Shown piece after piece: positions 1-8,919 of a DNA stretch of 64,000 nucleotides. The stretch is taken from the NCBI RefSeq assembly GCF_023611505.1, contig NZ_CP097843.1:310001-374000 (forward strand), read 5' to 3'. Both the position numbers and the translations under genes were made by a program. Under the pieces are notes generated by a model. The model was not told the origin of the DNA. It did no database searches and saw only the letters and a program-made list of their open reading frames with translations. Numbering within the stretch: position 1 is the first letter of the stretch; every line of letters starts with the position of its first letter. This stretch comes from Streptococcus oralis (GTDB lineage Bacteria; Bacillota; Bacilli; Lactobacillales; Streptococcaceae).

Positions 1-2166
1 CCAAATGTGCGTGCTGGTATCAAGGTCATGGTGGCACTTCCGGGAGCTCGTATCGCGGACAACTACAAAATCAAAAAAGGGAAAATCCGTGGTTTAGAGT
101 CTCTCGGAATGATTTGTTCACTTGGTGAATTAGGTATTTCGGACTCAGTTGTGCCAAAGGAATTCGCAGATGGTATCCAAATCTTGCCTCAAGATGCTAT
201 TCCTGGGGACGAAGTCTTTTCTTACCTAGACTTGGATGATGAAATTGTCGAACTTTCAATCACTCCAAACCGTGCAGATGCTCTATCTATGCGTGGAGTA
301 GCGCACGAAGTGGCAGCTATCTATGACAAGGCAGTTAGCTTTAAGGAATTCAGTTTAACAGAAACAAATGAAAGTGTAGCAGATTCTCTTTCTGTAGGGA
401 TTGAAACAGATAAGGCGCCATATTATGCGGCCCGTATCTTGGACAATGTGACCATCGCACCAAGTCCACAATGGTTGCAAAATCTTCTTATGAACGAAGG
501 CATCCGTCCGATTAACAATGTGGTCGACGTGACCAACTATATCCTACTCTACTTTGGTCAGCCTATGCATGCCTTTGACTTGGATACCTTTGAAGGGACT
601 GACATCCGTGTGCGTGAAGCGCGTGCTGGTGAAAAGTTGGTGACCTTGGACGGTGAAGAACGTGAGTTGGAAACAAATGACTTAGTCGTCACTGTTGCTG
701 ACAAACCAGTCGCCCTTGCAGGTGTCATGGGTGGAGAGGCTACAGAAATCTCTGAAAAATCTAGTCGTGTTGTGTTAGAAGCTGCTGTTTTCAATGGCAC
801 ATCCATTCGTAAGACTAGCGGACGCCTTAACCTTCGTTCGGAATCATCTTCTCGTTTTGAAAAAGGGATCAATGTGGCAACAGTCAATGAGGCCTTGGAT
901 GCTGCAGCTAGCATGATTGCAGAACTTGCAGGTGCGACGGTGCGTAAGGGCATCGTTTCAGCGGGTGAGCTTGACACTTCAGATGTAGAAGTATCTTCAA
1001 CTCTTGCCGATGTCAACCGTGTCCTTGGAACAGAACTTTCATACGCTGATGTCGAAGATGTCTTCCGTCGTCTTGGCTTTGGTCTTTCTGGAAATGAAGA
1101 CAGCTTTACCGTTAGCGTTCCACGTCGTCGTTGGGATATCGCCATCGAAGCGGACCTCTTTGAAGAAATCGCTCGTATCTATGGTTATGACCGTTTGCCA
1201 ACCAGTCTTCCAAAAGATGATGGTACAGCAGGTGAATTGACTGCAACACAAAAATTGCGTCGCCAAGTCCGTACGATTGCTGAAGGGGCAGGCTTGACAG
1301 AAATCATTACCTACGCTCTAACAACTCCTGAAAAAGCAGTTGAGTTCACAGCTCAACCAAGTAACCTTACAGAACTTATGTGGCCAATGACAGTGGATCG
1401 CTCCGTTCTCCGTCAAAATATGGTCTCAGGTATCCTTGATACGGTTGCCTACAATGTGGCTCGTAAGAACAAAAACTTGGCTCTTTACGAGATTGGAAAA
1501 GTCTTTGAACAAACAGGCAATCCAAAAGAAGACCTGCCAAACGAAATCAACAGCTTTGCCTTTGCCTTGACAGGCTTGGTTGCTGAAAAAGATTTCCAAA
1601 CAGCAGCAGTTCCAGTTGATTTCTTCTATGCTAAGGGAATCCTTGAAGCCCTCTTTGCTCGCTTAGGATTAGAAGTGACCTATACAGCAACATCTGAAAT
1701 CGCTAGCCTTCACCCAGGTCGTACAGCTGTGATTTCACTTGGTGACCAAGTTCTTGGTTTCCTCGGACAAGTACATCCAGTCACTGCCAAGGCTTACGAT
1801 ATCCCAGAAACTTATGTAGCGGAACTTAACCTTTCAGCCATCGAAGCTGCGCTCCAACCGGCTACTCCATTTGTTGAAATTACCAAATTCCCAGCAGTTA
1901 GCCGTGATATTGCTCTACTTCTCAAGGCAGAAATTAGCCATCAAGAAGTTGTAGACGCTATCCAAGCTGCCGGCGTGAAACGTTTGACAGATATTAAACT
2001 CTTTGATGTCTTCTCAGGTGAAAAATTGGGACTTGGCATGAAGTCAATGGCTTATAGCCTAACCTTCCAAAATCCAGAAGATAGCTTGACAGACGAGGAA
2101 GTCGCACGCTACATGGAAAAAATCCAAGCATCACTCGAAGAAAAAGTGAATGCAGAAGTGCGTTAA
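1..2166 (+). CDS. pheT: Phenylalanine--tRNA ligase beta subunit (5'-truncated by window)
   Basis: Beta subunit of the cytoplasmic (alpha-beta)2 enzyme that charges tRNA-Phe; the beta subunit binds tRNA and carries the editing site. The reading frame is open from base 1, so the first ATG at 7 is internal and the true start lies upstream; about 720 residues are present and the family is about 800. Visible in order: the end of the EMAP/OB tRNA-binding domain ([13 protein letters not shown]), the B3/B4 editing region ([12 protein letters not shown]), B5, the catalytic-like core, and a C-terminal FDX-ACB anticodon-binding fold ([14 protein letters not shown]). It ends at a strong hairpin terminator, so it closes the expected pheST operon. 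A very secure family assignment. Confidence 0.97.
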   Translation, partial: PNVRAGIKVMVALPGARIADNYKIKKGKIRGLESLGMICSLGELGISDSVVPKEFADGIQILPQDAIPGDEVFSYLDLDDEIVELSITPNRADALSMRGVAHEVAAIYDKAVSFKEFSLTETNESVADSLSVGIETDKAPYYAARILDNVTIAPSPQWLQNLLMNEGIRPINNVVDVTNYILLYFGQPMHAFDLDTFEGTDIRVREARAGEKLVTLDGEERELETNDLVVTVADKPVALAGVMGGEATEISEKSSRVVLEAAVFNGTSIRKTSGRLNLRSESSSRFEKGINVATVNEALDAAASMIAELAGATVRKGIVSAGELDTSDVEVSSTLADVNRVLGTELSYADVEDVFRRLGFGLSGNEDSFTVSVPRRRWDIAIEADLFEEIARIYGYDRLPTSLPKDDGTAGELTATQKLRRQVRTIAEGAGLTEIITYALTTPEKAVEFTAQPSNLTELMWPMTVDRSVLRQNMVSGILDTVAYNVARKNKNLALYEIGKVFEQTGNPKEDLPNEINSFAFALTGLVAEKDFQTAAVPVDFFYAKGILEALFARLGLEVTYTATSEIASLHPGRTAVISLGDQVLGFLGQVHPVTAKAYDIPETYVAELNLSAIEAALQPATPFVEITKFPAVSRDIALLLKAEISHQEVVDAIQAAGVKRLTDIKLFDVFSGEKLGLGMKSMAYSLTFQNPEDSLTDEEVARYMEKIQASLEEKVNAEVR

Positions 2167-2172
2167 TAGTCT

Positions 2173-2203
2173 AAAATCCATCCTTCGGGGTGGATTTTTA
2201 GTT
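2173..2203 (+). terminator. Rho-independent terminator of pheT
   Basis: An 11-bp stem (2173-2183 with 2188-2198, one G-T pair) is closed by a stable C(TTCG)G tetraloop and ends in a short T run, 7 bases after the pheT stop. Confidence 0.9.
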
Positions 2204-2362
2204 TCAAAAGGACAGTTCAGAAGAGAAAAGCAACAGTTGAGAGAGGAATCATCTCAGAAAGCCTTTAATGAGCTATACTTAAGTTATCACTGAACCGCTT
2301 AAAAAACTTAGATTTGGTAGATTTTTACTATAAATAATCTCAATAAAAATAGACACAAAACG

Positions 2363-2391
2363 TTGTAAAGGCTATCAAAAAGGAGTATAAT
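2363..2391 (+). promoter_or_regulatory. Sigma-A promoter of the ABC exporter pair
   Basis: TTGTAA at 2363-2368 and TATAAT at 2386-2391 are separated by 17 bases. A GGAGG ribosome binding site at 2408-2412 precedes the ATG at 2419. The stretch 2204-2362 before it shows no gene. Confidence 0.75.
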
Positions 2392-2418
2392 AAGTACAAC
2401 ATATCTCGGAGGTGGAAA

Positions 2419-3312
2419 ATGTTAGAAGTAAGAAATCTAGAGAAAAGTTTCGGTTCCAAGCAAGTCCTGTTTGGTGTCGATTTTCAGGCAAGCCCAGGAC
2501 GAATTTTAGGGCTGGTCGGAAAAAATGGTGCTGGGAAAACAACGATTTTCCACAGTATGTTGAAATTTTTAGAGTATCAAGGAGAGATCAGTCTGGATGG
2601 GCAGGAGATGCGTCAGGAAACCTACGCTCGGATTGGCTATCTGCCTGAGGAACGCAGTCTTATGCCCAAGCTGACAGTCTTTGAACAAGTTCGCTACTTG
2701 GCGACTCTAAAGGGCATGGATGCCAAAGAAGTCAAGGAAAAACTCCCTCAATGGATGGAAAAATTGGAAGTGAAGGGCAAATTGACCGACAAAATCAAGA
2801 GTCTTTCCAAAGGGAATCAGCAGAAAATTCAGCTCATTATCACCCTGATCCATGAACCAGACTTGATTATCTTGGATGAACCTTTTAGTGGTTTAGATCC
2901 AGTCAATATCGAGTTGCTCAAACAGGTCATCTTGAAAGAGAAAGAGCGCGGTGCAATCATTATCTTTTCTGACCATGTCATGACCAATGTTGAGGAACTT
3001 TGCGATGATATCCTGATGATTCGTGATGGGCGTGTGGTCTTGCATGGACCAGTTCAGGATGTTCGCAATCAATACGGGAAAACACGTCTTTTTGTTTCAA
3101 GTGAACGAAGCAAGGAAGAACTGGAAAGTCTTCCTCATGTCAAACAGGTGAGCTTAACCAAGCAAGGTAGTTGGAAATTGATCCTAGATGATGAGAGCGC
3201 TGGAAGAGAACTCTTCCCAATCCTCACTCAAGGTCAATACATCGCGACCTTTGACCAACAAGCTCCAACAATCGATGAAATCTTTAAACTAGAATCAGGG
3301 GTGGAAGTATGA
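2419..3312 (+). CDS. ABC transporter ATP-binding protein (NatA/EcsA type)
   Basis: ATPase subunit of an ABC-2 type exporter, 297 residues, cytoplasmic and membrane-associated through its partner. Seen: Walker A GKNGAGKTT near residue 35, a degenerate signature SLSKGNQQK in place of LSGGQ near 133, Walker B IILDEPFSGLDP near 152, and a switch His in FSDH near 188, followed by a C-terminal extension of about 80 residues typical of NatA/EcsA-like proteins. The permease gene starts 4 bases before its stop (ATGA overlap), so the two are translationally coupled. The substrate cannot be read from the sequence; NatA relatives export sodium, EcsA relatives affect protein secretion. Confidence 0.9.
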   Translation: MLEVRNLEKSFGSKQVLFGVDFQASPGRILGLVGKNGAGKTTIFHSMLKFLEYQGEISLDGQEMRQETYARIGYLPEERSLMPKLTVFEQVRYLATLKGMDAKEVKEKLPQWMEKLEVKGKLTDKIKSLSKGNQQKIQLIITLIHEPDLIILDEPFSGLDPVNIELLKQVILKEKERGAIIIFSDHVMTNVEELCDDILMIRDGRVVLHGPVQDVRNQYGKTRLFVSSERSKEELESLPHVKQVSLTKQGSWKLILDDESAGRELFPILTQGQYIATFDQQAPTIDEIFKLESGVEV

Positions 3313-4508
3313 GAAATATGTGGGTTGTAATGAAGGAAACCTATCTTCGACATGTCAAGTCATGGAGTTTCTTCTTTATGGTGATTTCGCCGTTCCTCTT
3401 TTTAGCCTTATCTGTAGGAATCGGCTATCTCCAAAATTCTTCGATGGCTAAAAATAGCAAGGTAGCGGTAGTAACAACAGTGCCATCTGTAGCTGAGGGA
3501 CTCAAGGGTACCAATGGTATCAACTTTGATTACAAGGATGAAGCCAGTGCCCAAGCTGCTATCAAAGATGAGAAAATCAAGGGTTACCTAACCATTGACC
3601 AAGAGGACAGCGTCCTCAAGGCCGTCTATCATGGTGAAACTTCTCTTGAAAGTGGCATCAAGCTAGCAGTAACCAATAAACTCAATGAGCTTCAATACCA
3701 ACTTAATCGCTCGGCAGCTAATTTGTCTCAAGAGCAGGAAAAGCGCCTGAGTCAAACTGTTGACTTTACTGAGAAGATTGATGAATCTAAGGAAAACAAA
3801 AAAATTGTCCAAACCATTGCGGCCGCAGGGCTTGGTTTCTTCCTTTATATGATTTTGATTACCTATGCTAGTGTCACTGCTCAGGAAGTGGCTAGCGAGA
3901 AAGGAACCAAAATCATGGAAGTGGTCTTCTCTAGTATCCGAGCTAGTCATTATTTCTATGCTCGCATGCTGGCTCTGCTTCTTGTGATTTTGACTCATAT
4001 TGGGATTTACGTCGTGGGTGGTCTGGCTGCCATTCTTCTCTTTAAAGACCTACCAATCTTAGCTCAATCTGGTATTTTAAATCATCTAGGAGATGCCTTC
4101 TCGCTCAATACCTTATTGTTTGTCTTGGTTAGTCTCTTTATGTATGTTGTTTTGGCAGCCTTTCTAGGTTCTATGGTTTCTCGTCCTGAGGATTCAGGGA
4201 AAGCCTTGTCACCATTGATGATCTTGATTATCGCAGGATTCGTTGGAGTGACCGCTCTAGGTGCTGCAGGAGACAATTTAGTTCTGAAAATTGGTTCCTA
4301 TATTCCTTTCATCTCGACCTTCTTTATGCCATTTAGAGCTATTAATGGGTATGCAAGTGGTCTAGAAGCTTGGATTTCACTTGCCATAACGGTTGTTTTT
4401 GCAGTAACTGCAACAGCCTTTATCGGACGCATGTATGCTAGTCTAGTCCTTCAAACAGATGATTTGGGAATCTGGAAAACCTTTAAACGCGCCTTAGCTT
4501 ATAAATAG
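3309..4508 (+). CDS. ABC-2 type transporter permease (NatB/YhaP type)
   Basis: Membrane partner of the ATPase encoded just upstream, 399 residues. The topology is typical of the ABC-2 family: one N-terminal membrane segment (residues about 20-42), a large extracytoplasmic loop rich in charged residues (about 45-165), then a cluster of about five hydrophobic segments from about 170 to 380. The motif VTAQEVASEKGTKIMEVVFSS after the second segment matches NatB/YhaP-like permeases. The gene overlaps the ATPase gene by 4 bases and is followed by a terminator, so the pair forms a closed two-gene operon. The exported substrate is unknown. Confidence 0.88.
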   Translation: MRNMWVVMKETYLRHVKSWSFFFMVISPFLFLALSVGIGYLQNSSMAKNSKVAVVTTVPSVAEGLKGTNGINFDYKDEASAQAAIKDEKIKGYLTIDQEDSVLKAVYHGETSLESGIKLAVTNKLNELQYQLNRSAANLSQEQEKRLSQTVDFTEKIDESKENKKIVQTIAAAGLGFFLYMILITYASVTAQEVASEKGTKIMEVVFSSIRASHYFYARMLALLLVILTHIGIYVVGGLAAILLFKDLPILAQSGILNHLGDAFSLNTLLFVLVSLFMYVVLAAFLGSMVSRPEDSGKALSPLMILIIAGFVGVTALGAAGDNLVLKIGSYIPFISTFFMPFRAINGYASGLEAWISLAITVVFAVTATAFIGRMYASLVLQTDDLGIWKTFKRALAYK

Positions 4509-4513
4509 GAGAG

Positions 4514-4534
4514 CCTCGCAAAAGCGAGGTTTTT
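4514..4534 (+). terminator. Terminator of the ABC exporter operon
   Basis: A perfect 6-bp GC-rich stem CCTCGC/GCGAGG (4514-4519 with 4524-4529) with an AAAA loop is followed by TTTTT, 5 bases after the permease stop. Confidence 0.85.
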
Positions 4535-4579
4535 CTAGATGTTAAACACTGAAATCGGCAAAAATATTTTTCATATCTA

Positions 4580-4609
4580 TTGACTTTTAGTAGTAAAATT
4601 TGGTATGAT
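4580..4609 (+). promoter_or_regulatory. Promoter of rplM-rpsI
   Basis: TTGACT at 4580-4585 and TATGAT at 4604-4609 have an 18-base spacer. An ORF that opens at 4605 lies within this promoter and cannot be the rplM start. Confidence 0.8.
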
Positions 4610-4614
4610 AGTAG

Positions 4615-4718
4615 ACGGTATTGTTTACCCCATTTGTAAGGCCCCGGAACCTTTCAAATACCCCGCGGACCGGAACATCCGCCCTGTAAACAAAAACGAT
4701 ATTCATATAGGAGAAATC
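4615..4718 (+). promoter_or_regulatory. L13-type ribosomal-protein leader
   Basis: The 5' UTR of rplM is about 100 bases, GC-rich relative to its surroundings, and has paired segments: GGTATTGTTTAC near 4617 faces the later GTAAACAAAAAC near 4686, and CCCCGCGGACCGGAAC lies between them. This layout matches the known L13 leader RNA of low-GC Gram-positives, in which L13 represses its own operon. Recognition is by position and pattern; a covariance-model search would settle it. Confidence 0.65.
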
Positions 4719-5165
4719 ATGAACAAAACTACATTCATGGCTAAACCAGGCCAAGTAGAACGCAAATGGTACGTTGTTGACGCAACTGATGTACCTCTTG
4801 GACGCCTTTCAGCAGTTGTTGCTAGCGTACTTCGCGGAAAAAACAAACCAACATTTACACCACACACTGATACAGGTGACTTCGTAATCGTTATCAATGC
4901 TGAAAAAGTTAAATTGACTGGTAAAAAAGCAACTGATAAGATCTACTACACTCACTCAAACCACCCAGGTGGATTGAAATCAATCTCTGCTGGTGAACTT
5001 CGTTCTAAAAATGCAGTACGTTTGATTGAAAAATCAGTTAAAGGTATGCTTCCACACAATACTCTTGGACGCGCTCAAGGTATGAAATTGAAAGTATTCG
5101 TTGGAGCTGAGCACACTCACGCTGCACAACAACCAGAAGTTCTTGATATTTCAGGACTTATCTAA
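4719..5165 (+). CDS. rplM: 50S ribosomal protein L13
   Basis: Large-subunit ribosomal protein, 148 residues, the usual length for streptococci. The start at 4719 was chosen because TAGGAGAAATC just before it supplies the ribosome binding site, and because the protein then begins [19 protein letters not shown] as in relatives; the longer frame from 4605 would run through the promoter and leader. Family hallmarks seen are [22 protein letters not shown] and the C-terminal [11 protein letters not shown] and [11 protein letters not shown] blocks. rpsI follows after 18 bases in the same operon, the usual L13-S9 pairing. Confidence 0.97.
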   Translation: MNKTTFMAKPGQVERKWYVVDATDVPLGRLSAVVASVLRGKNKPTFTPHTDTGDFVIVINAEKVKLTGKKATDKIYYTHSNHPGGLKSISAGELRSKNAVRLIEKSVKGMLPHNTLGRAQGMKLKVFVGAEHTHAAQQPEVLDISGLI

Positions 5166-5183
5166 GGAAAGGAACAATAAAGT

Positions 5184-5576
5184 ATGTCACAAGCACAATA
5201 TGCAGGTACTGGACGTCGTAAAAACGCTGTTGCACGCGTTCGCCTTGTTCCAGGAACTGGTAAAATCACTGTTAATAAAAAAGATGTTGAAGAGTACATC
5301 CCACACGCTGACCTTCGTCTTGTTATCAACCAACCATTCGCAGTTACTTCAACTGTAGGTTCATACGACGTTTTCGTTAACGTTGTAGGTGGTGGATACG
5401 CTGGTCAAGCAGGAGCTATCCGTCACGGTATCGCTCGTGCCCTTCTTCAAGTAGACCCAGACTTCCGCGATTCATTGAAACGCGCAGGACTTCTTACACG
5501 TGACTCACGTAAAGTTGAACGTAAGAAACCAGGTCTTAAGAAAGCTCGTAAAGCATCACAATTTAGTAAACGTTAA
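5184..5576 (+). CDS. rpsI: 30S ribosomal protein S9
   Basis: Small-subunit protein, 130 residues, full length, with the basic C-terminal tail ending in SKR that reaches the P-site tRNA. It starts [19 protein letters not shown] behind AAGGAAAGGA. Downstream of rplM in one operon. The last 51 bases (5526-5576) are repeated at 14580-14630: the first 39 bases are identical and the final Ser codon is AGT here but TCA in the other copy, so both encode the same tail. This is the pattern left when an integrative element targets a gene's 3' end and brings a replacement end. Confidence 0.97.
   Translation: MSQAQYAGTGRRKNAVARVRLVPGTGKITVNKKDVEEYIPHADLRLVINQPFAVTSTVGSYDVFVNVVGGGYAGQAGAIRHGIARALLQVDPDFRDSLKRAGLLTRDSRKVERKKPGLKKARKASQFSKR
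5526..5576 (+). repeat. Left att-like direct repeat in the rpsI 3' end
   Basis: A 51-bp direct repeat shared with 14580-14630: identical over 39 bp, then 12 bp with 3 differences concentrated in the Ser codon (AGT against TCA). It marks the left boundary of a 9.05-kb island. Sequence downstream of the two copies differs entirely. Confidence 0.85.
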
Positions 5577-5595
5577 AACTTATTTACACTTATTG

Positions 5596-5632
5596 AAAGC
5601 ATTTCGTATCAAAAATACGGGATGCTTTTTCT
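5596..5632 (+). terminator. Terminator after rpsI (island side)
   Basis: A 14-bp stem (5596-5609 with 5615-5628, including G-T pairs) with a CAAAA loop is followed by a T run. It is unlike the terminator that follows the second rpsI end copy, so it was probably carried in by the island. Confidence 0.85.
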
Positions 5633-5636
5633 GTTC

Positions 5637-5940
5637 ACCCCAAATATTTGAACCTTGAATTTACGTTAATACGTTCCGTTACGACTGTTGGCTTTAAAAT
5701 AATTAGCTTTATCGTAAGGCTCATACCCTAAAAAGGCTGATAACTCTGCTTGAAGCAGATCGTTCATAACTGTTTCAAGGAATGAACGAAAAAATTCATC
5801 AATATCTTGCTTTTGGGCTAAGAAGTTAAGTAGTTTTGTAGTAAACTGTGTCATAGGAATAAACCTCGTTCCAGTAATGTTTCGTAACTCTACTATAACG
5901 GATTTCTTCCTGTTTGTGTTTACACGGCTTATTTTACACT
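5637..5940 (-). pseudogene. IS256-family transposase N-terminal remnant and IS end
   Basis: Minus-strand frame of 62 codons from 5854 to 5666. The protein begins MTQFTTKLLNFLAQKQDI and continues with LLQAELSAFLGYEPYDKA and NSRNG, the N-terminus of IS256 (mutator) family transposases, which are about 390-400 residues when intact. A stop follows NSRNGTY and the rest, including the catalytic DDE region, is missing. Upstream of its start, 5915-5940 (TGTTTACACGGCTTATTTT then ACACT) resembles an IS256-family terminal inverted repeat. That end abuts the hairpin at 5941. Nonfunctional. Confidence 0.8.
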
Positions 5941-5983
5941 ACCAAAAGAACTTTAGCTATTGGGTATACAAGCTAAAGTTCTC
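5941..5983. terminator. Former mleR terminator hairpin, split by a transposon
   Basis: The left arm ACCAAAAGAACTTTAGCT (5941-5958) pairs with AGCTAAAGTTCT (5971-5982). The remaining TTTTGGT of a perfect 18-bp right arm is found at 10062-10068, beyond the transposon. Joining 5983 to 10064 restores the hairpin with one mismatch. Read on the minus strand, mleR would then end K-P-K-E-L-stop inside this hairpin. Confidence 0.7.
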
Positions 5984-6033
5984 GGCTCTATAATTTCTGT
6001 AGTGGGTAAAGCCACAATAGGAATTATAGAGCC
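5984..6033 (+). repeat. ISL3-family-type end, palindromic copy 1
   Basis: A 50-bp palindrome beginning GGCTCTATAATTTCTGTAGT and ending AATTATAGAGCC, closely similar to the one at 8920-8969 that forms the left end of the IS1167-like element. It lies upstream of the P-type ATPase gene and its left flank AAGTTCTC nearly matches the flank AAGTTCTT at 10056-10063. Confidence 0.7.
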
Positions 6034-6119
6034 TTTTCTTTCAACATTTTCTGAAAAAGGAGTATAATGAGGGTGTAAATATGAAATCGCTTTAATGATT
6101 TAGAATCGAGGAAAGGATT

Positions 6120-8894
6120 ATGAGTGATTCTAGACAGAAGGGGACTACATTAGGAACCTGTGCCCCTGATCAGGTTTATCAAGTGTTGCAAACAAGTCCT
6201 CAAGGGTTAAACTCACAAGAAGTAAAAAAGAGGCAAGCAACTTATGGTCCTAACCAGTTGAAAGAAAGTAAGAAAGAACCTATTTGGTTGACCTTTGTCA
6301 AACATTTTACCAGTCTCATGGCCCTCTTATTGTGGGTTGGTGGCTTTATTGCTGTGATTTCCCATAGCTTGGAGTTGGGAATTGCGATTTGGCTGGTCAA
6401 TATCATTAATGGTCTCTTTAGTTTTATTCAAGAATATAAGGCTAGTCAAGCCACGGCAGCACTGAATAAGCTTCTTCCATCCTATACCCGAGTTCTTCGT
6501 GATGGAAAGGAAGATAAAATCCTTGCACAGGACTTGGTGCCAGGTGATTTGGTTTTCATTGAAGAAGGTGACCGTATTTCTGCAGATGGACGTTTGGTTG
6601 CTGTGACAGACTTGCAGGTAAATCAGTCTGCCCTCACTGGTGAGTCTAATCCCATTTATAAATCAGACCAAGCAGATTTGACTCCTGATAAGACTGAATT
6701 GGAATATGACAATATGGTGTTTGCAGGGACCACAGTTTCCTCTGGGTCAGGACATTTTATAGTATCTGCTATCGGTATGGAAACTGAGTTTGGACAAATT
6801 GCAGACTTGACGCAAAACCTAGCTCAGGAAAAGAGCCCACTGCAAAAGGAACTGGACCATTTGACCAAACAGATTTCGGTTATCGCAGTATCTGTAGGTC
6901 TCTTCTTTATGATTGCAGCAACACTATTTGTCCATCAGCCTCTTTCTCAAGCTTTCATCTTTGCCTTGGGAATGATTGTTGCCTTTATCCCTGAGGGGTT
7001 ACTTCCTACAGTTACCCTCTCTCTAGCTATGGCTGTACAACGCATGGCTAAAGAACATGCTTTAGTGAAGAAATTATCTTCTGTTGAGACTCTTGGAGCA
7101 ACCTCTGTTATTTGCTCAGATAAAACAGGGACCCTAACTCAAAATGCCATGACAGTTAATCATTTATGGACCTTGTCGGGTAATTATGAGGTGACTGGGC
7201 TAGGTTATGCACCAGAAGGGCATATTGAGAAGGATGGTGACCCTGTTTCTCTGAAGGGAAATGATCTCCTGAATCGTTTGGTTCGCTTTTCTCACTTGGC
7301 TAGTAATGCTCAAGTGGTTGCGCCAAGTGCTGACAATCCCGATTATACGGTCTTGGGAGACCCGACTGAAGCTTGTCTTAATGTTCTTGCAGAAAAAGCA
7401 GGTATTGATTTAAATGACAACCACAACTGGGCTCCTCGTATCAAAGAAATTCCCTTTGATTCGGATCGTAAACGAATGACAACGGTACATAGTCTCGAAA
7501 AAAGTCTGGATGGCAGTCACCATATTTCCATCACTAAGGGTGCGCCTAAAGAAGTGATGGAACTTTGCTCAGACTATTATGATGGTCAAGGAGCAATCAA
7601 ATCTATGACTGCTACAGAACGTCAAGCAATTCTTGCTGCTAACGATCAATTTGCTCGTGACGGCTTACGTGTTTTAGCTGTTGCTTATCGTCCTTTGGAA
7701 AGCGAAGATATTAGAGAAGACAAGTGGGATATGCGGACCCTCGAAGAAGATATGGTCTTTGTGGGACTTGTTGCCATGAGTGACCCTCCACGTCAAGGTG
7801 TACGTGAAGCAATTGAGCAATGTCACCGTGCCAGTATTCGCATTATCATGCTCACAGGTGACTATGGTTTGACAGCTCTTAGTATTGCCAAGAAAATTGG
7901 AATTGTAAAAGGTAACAATGCACGAGTGATATCAGGGCTTGAACTGGCAGATATGACCGACGAAGAGCTCAAAGTAGCTCTTAAAGGCGAGATTGTTTTT
8001 GCTCGTGTGGCTCCTGAACAAAAATATCGTGTAGTCAATGCACTTCAGGAACTTGGTGAAGTTGTCGCTGTTACTGGTGATGGTGTTAATGATGCCCCTG
8101 CTCTTAAAAAGGCTGATATCGGTGTAGCTATGGGGGTATCTGGAACCGACGTAGCCAAGGAATCTGCTGATATGATTTTAACGGATGACCACTTTGCTTC
8201 TATTGTCCATGCTGTTGAAGAAGGACGTGCCGTTTATCGAAATATTCAAAGATTCCTTACCTATATTTTTAATTCCAATACTCCTGAAGCTGTACCCTCT
8301 ACTTTCTTCTTGTTCTCTTTGGGGCGCATTCCTCTTCCCTTAACAGTTATGCAAATCCTAGCGATTGACCTTGGAACAGATATGATGCCCGCTTTGGGAT
8401 TGGGGGTTGAGCCACCAGAAGAAGGCATTATGGACAGGCCACCAAGACGCCTATCAGATCGTTTGTTAAATCGGCAATTATTATTAAAAGCCTTTGCTTG
8501 GTATGGTATGATTGAGTCTGTTTTGGCTATGGGTGCCTTCTTCCTTAATTATTGGGTTAATCAAGGACATCTGAATCATCTAGCTAGTTCAGGACCTCTT
8601 TATCGAGAGGCAACAACCATGACTTTGGGAGCTATCATCTTCACGCAGATTGGTATGGCTATGAATAGTCGCAAAGGTAGAGGATCTATTTTCAAAATCA
8701 AACCATTTGCAAATAAGATTATTAGTCTGGGGATTATCTTAGAAATCATTCTCTTTATTATCCTGTCCTATGTACCTCTTTTCCACACTCTCTTTAATAC
8801 AGCTCCGATTGGTTTTGATGATTGGCTCTATTTGCTCGTCTGTCCATTTATCATTATGGCTCTAGAGGAAATAAGGCACCGACTATTTGATTAA
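6120..8894 (+). CDS. P-type cation-transporting ATPase (P2 type)
   Basis: Integral membrane pump of 924 residues that couples ATP hydrolysis to cation transport. Seen in order: an N-terminal cation-ATPase domain (residues 10-75), the actuator motif LTGES (about 174), membrane motif PEGLLPTVTLSLAMA (about 295-310), phosphorylation motif SDKTGTLT with Asp334, nucleotide-binding KGAPKEVM, hinge MLTGD and VTGDGVNDAPALKKADIGVAMG, and about six C-terminal membrane segments. PEGLL rather than PEGLP resembles the Na,K-ATPase-like (type IIC) branch more than classical SERCA pumps, but the ion cannot be decided; it may be Ca, Na or Mg. It is bracketed by ISL3-type ends, which suggests it travels as cargo. 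Confidence 0.9.
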   Translation: MSDSRQKGTTLGTCAPDQVYQVLQTSPQGLNSQEVKKRQATYGPNQLKESKKEPIWLTFVKHFTSLMALLLWVGGFIAVISHSLELGIAIWLVNIINGLFSFIQEYKASQATAALNKLLPSYTRVLRDGKEDKILAQDLVPGDLVFIEEGDRISADGRLVAVTDLQVNQSALTGESNPIYKSDQADLTPDKTELEYDNMVFAGTTVSSGSGHFIVSAIGMETEFGQIADLTQNLAQEKSPLQKELDHLTKQISVIAVSVGLFFMIAATLFVHQPLSQAFIFALGMIVAFIPEGLLPTVTLSLAMAVQRMAKEHALVKKLSSVETLGATSVICSDKTGTLTQNAMTVNHLWTLSGNYEVTGLGYAPEGHIEKDGDPVSLKGNDLLNRLVRFSHLASNAQVVAPSADNPDYTVLGDPTEACLNVLAEKAGIDLNDNHNWAPRIKEIPFDSDRKRMTTVHSLEKSLDGSHHISITKGAPKEVMELCSDYYDGQGAIKSMTATERQAILAANDQFARDGLRVLAVAYRPLESEDIREDKWDMRTLEEDMVFVGLVAMSDPPRQGVREAIEQCHRASIRIIMLTGDYGLTALSIAKKIGIVKGNNARVISGLELADMTDEELKVALKGEIVFARVAPEQKYRVVNALQELGEVVAVTGDGVNDAPALKKADIGVAMGVSGTDVAKESADMILTDDHFASIVHAVEEGRAVYRNIQRFLTYIFNSNTPEAVPSTFFLFSLGRIPLPLTVMQILAIDLGTDMMPALGLGVEPPEEGIMDRPPRRLSDRLLNRQLLLKAFAWYGMIESVLAMGAFFLNYWVNQGHLNHLASSGPLYREATTMTLGAIIFTQIGMAMNSRKGRGSIFKIKPFANKIISLGIILEIILFIILSYVPLFHTLFNTAPIGFDDWLYLLVCPFIIMALEEIRHRLFD

Positions 8895-8919
8895 GAGTAA
8901 GCCGATGGCTTACTTTTTA

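Noticed and set aside
558..1145. 195-codon minus-strand frame inside pheT
   Set aside because: Ser/Arg-rich translation antisense to a well conserved gene, with no ribosome binding site.
4605..4718. N-terminal extension of L13 from the earlier ATG
   Set aside because: The ATG at 4605 lies inside the -10 (TATGAT at 4604-4609), and the RNA between is the L13 leader; the proper start has its own ribosome binding site.
5984..6033. The palindrome before the ATPase gene as an ordinary terminator
   Set aside because: It has terminator-like symmetry, but the same 50-bp sequence opens the IS at 8920 and its flank matches the far IS end, so an IS end explains more.
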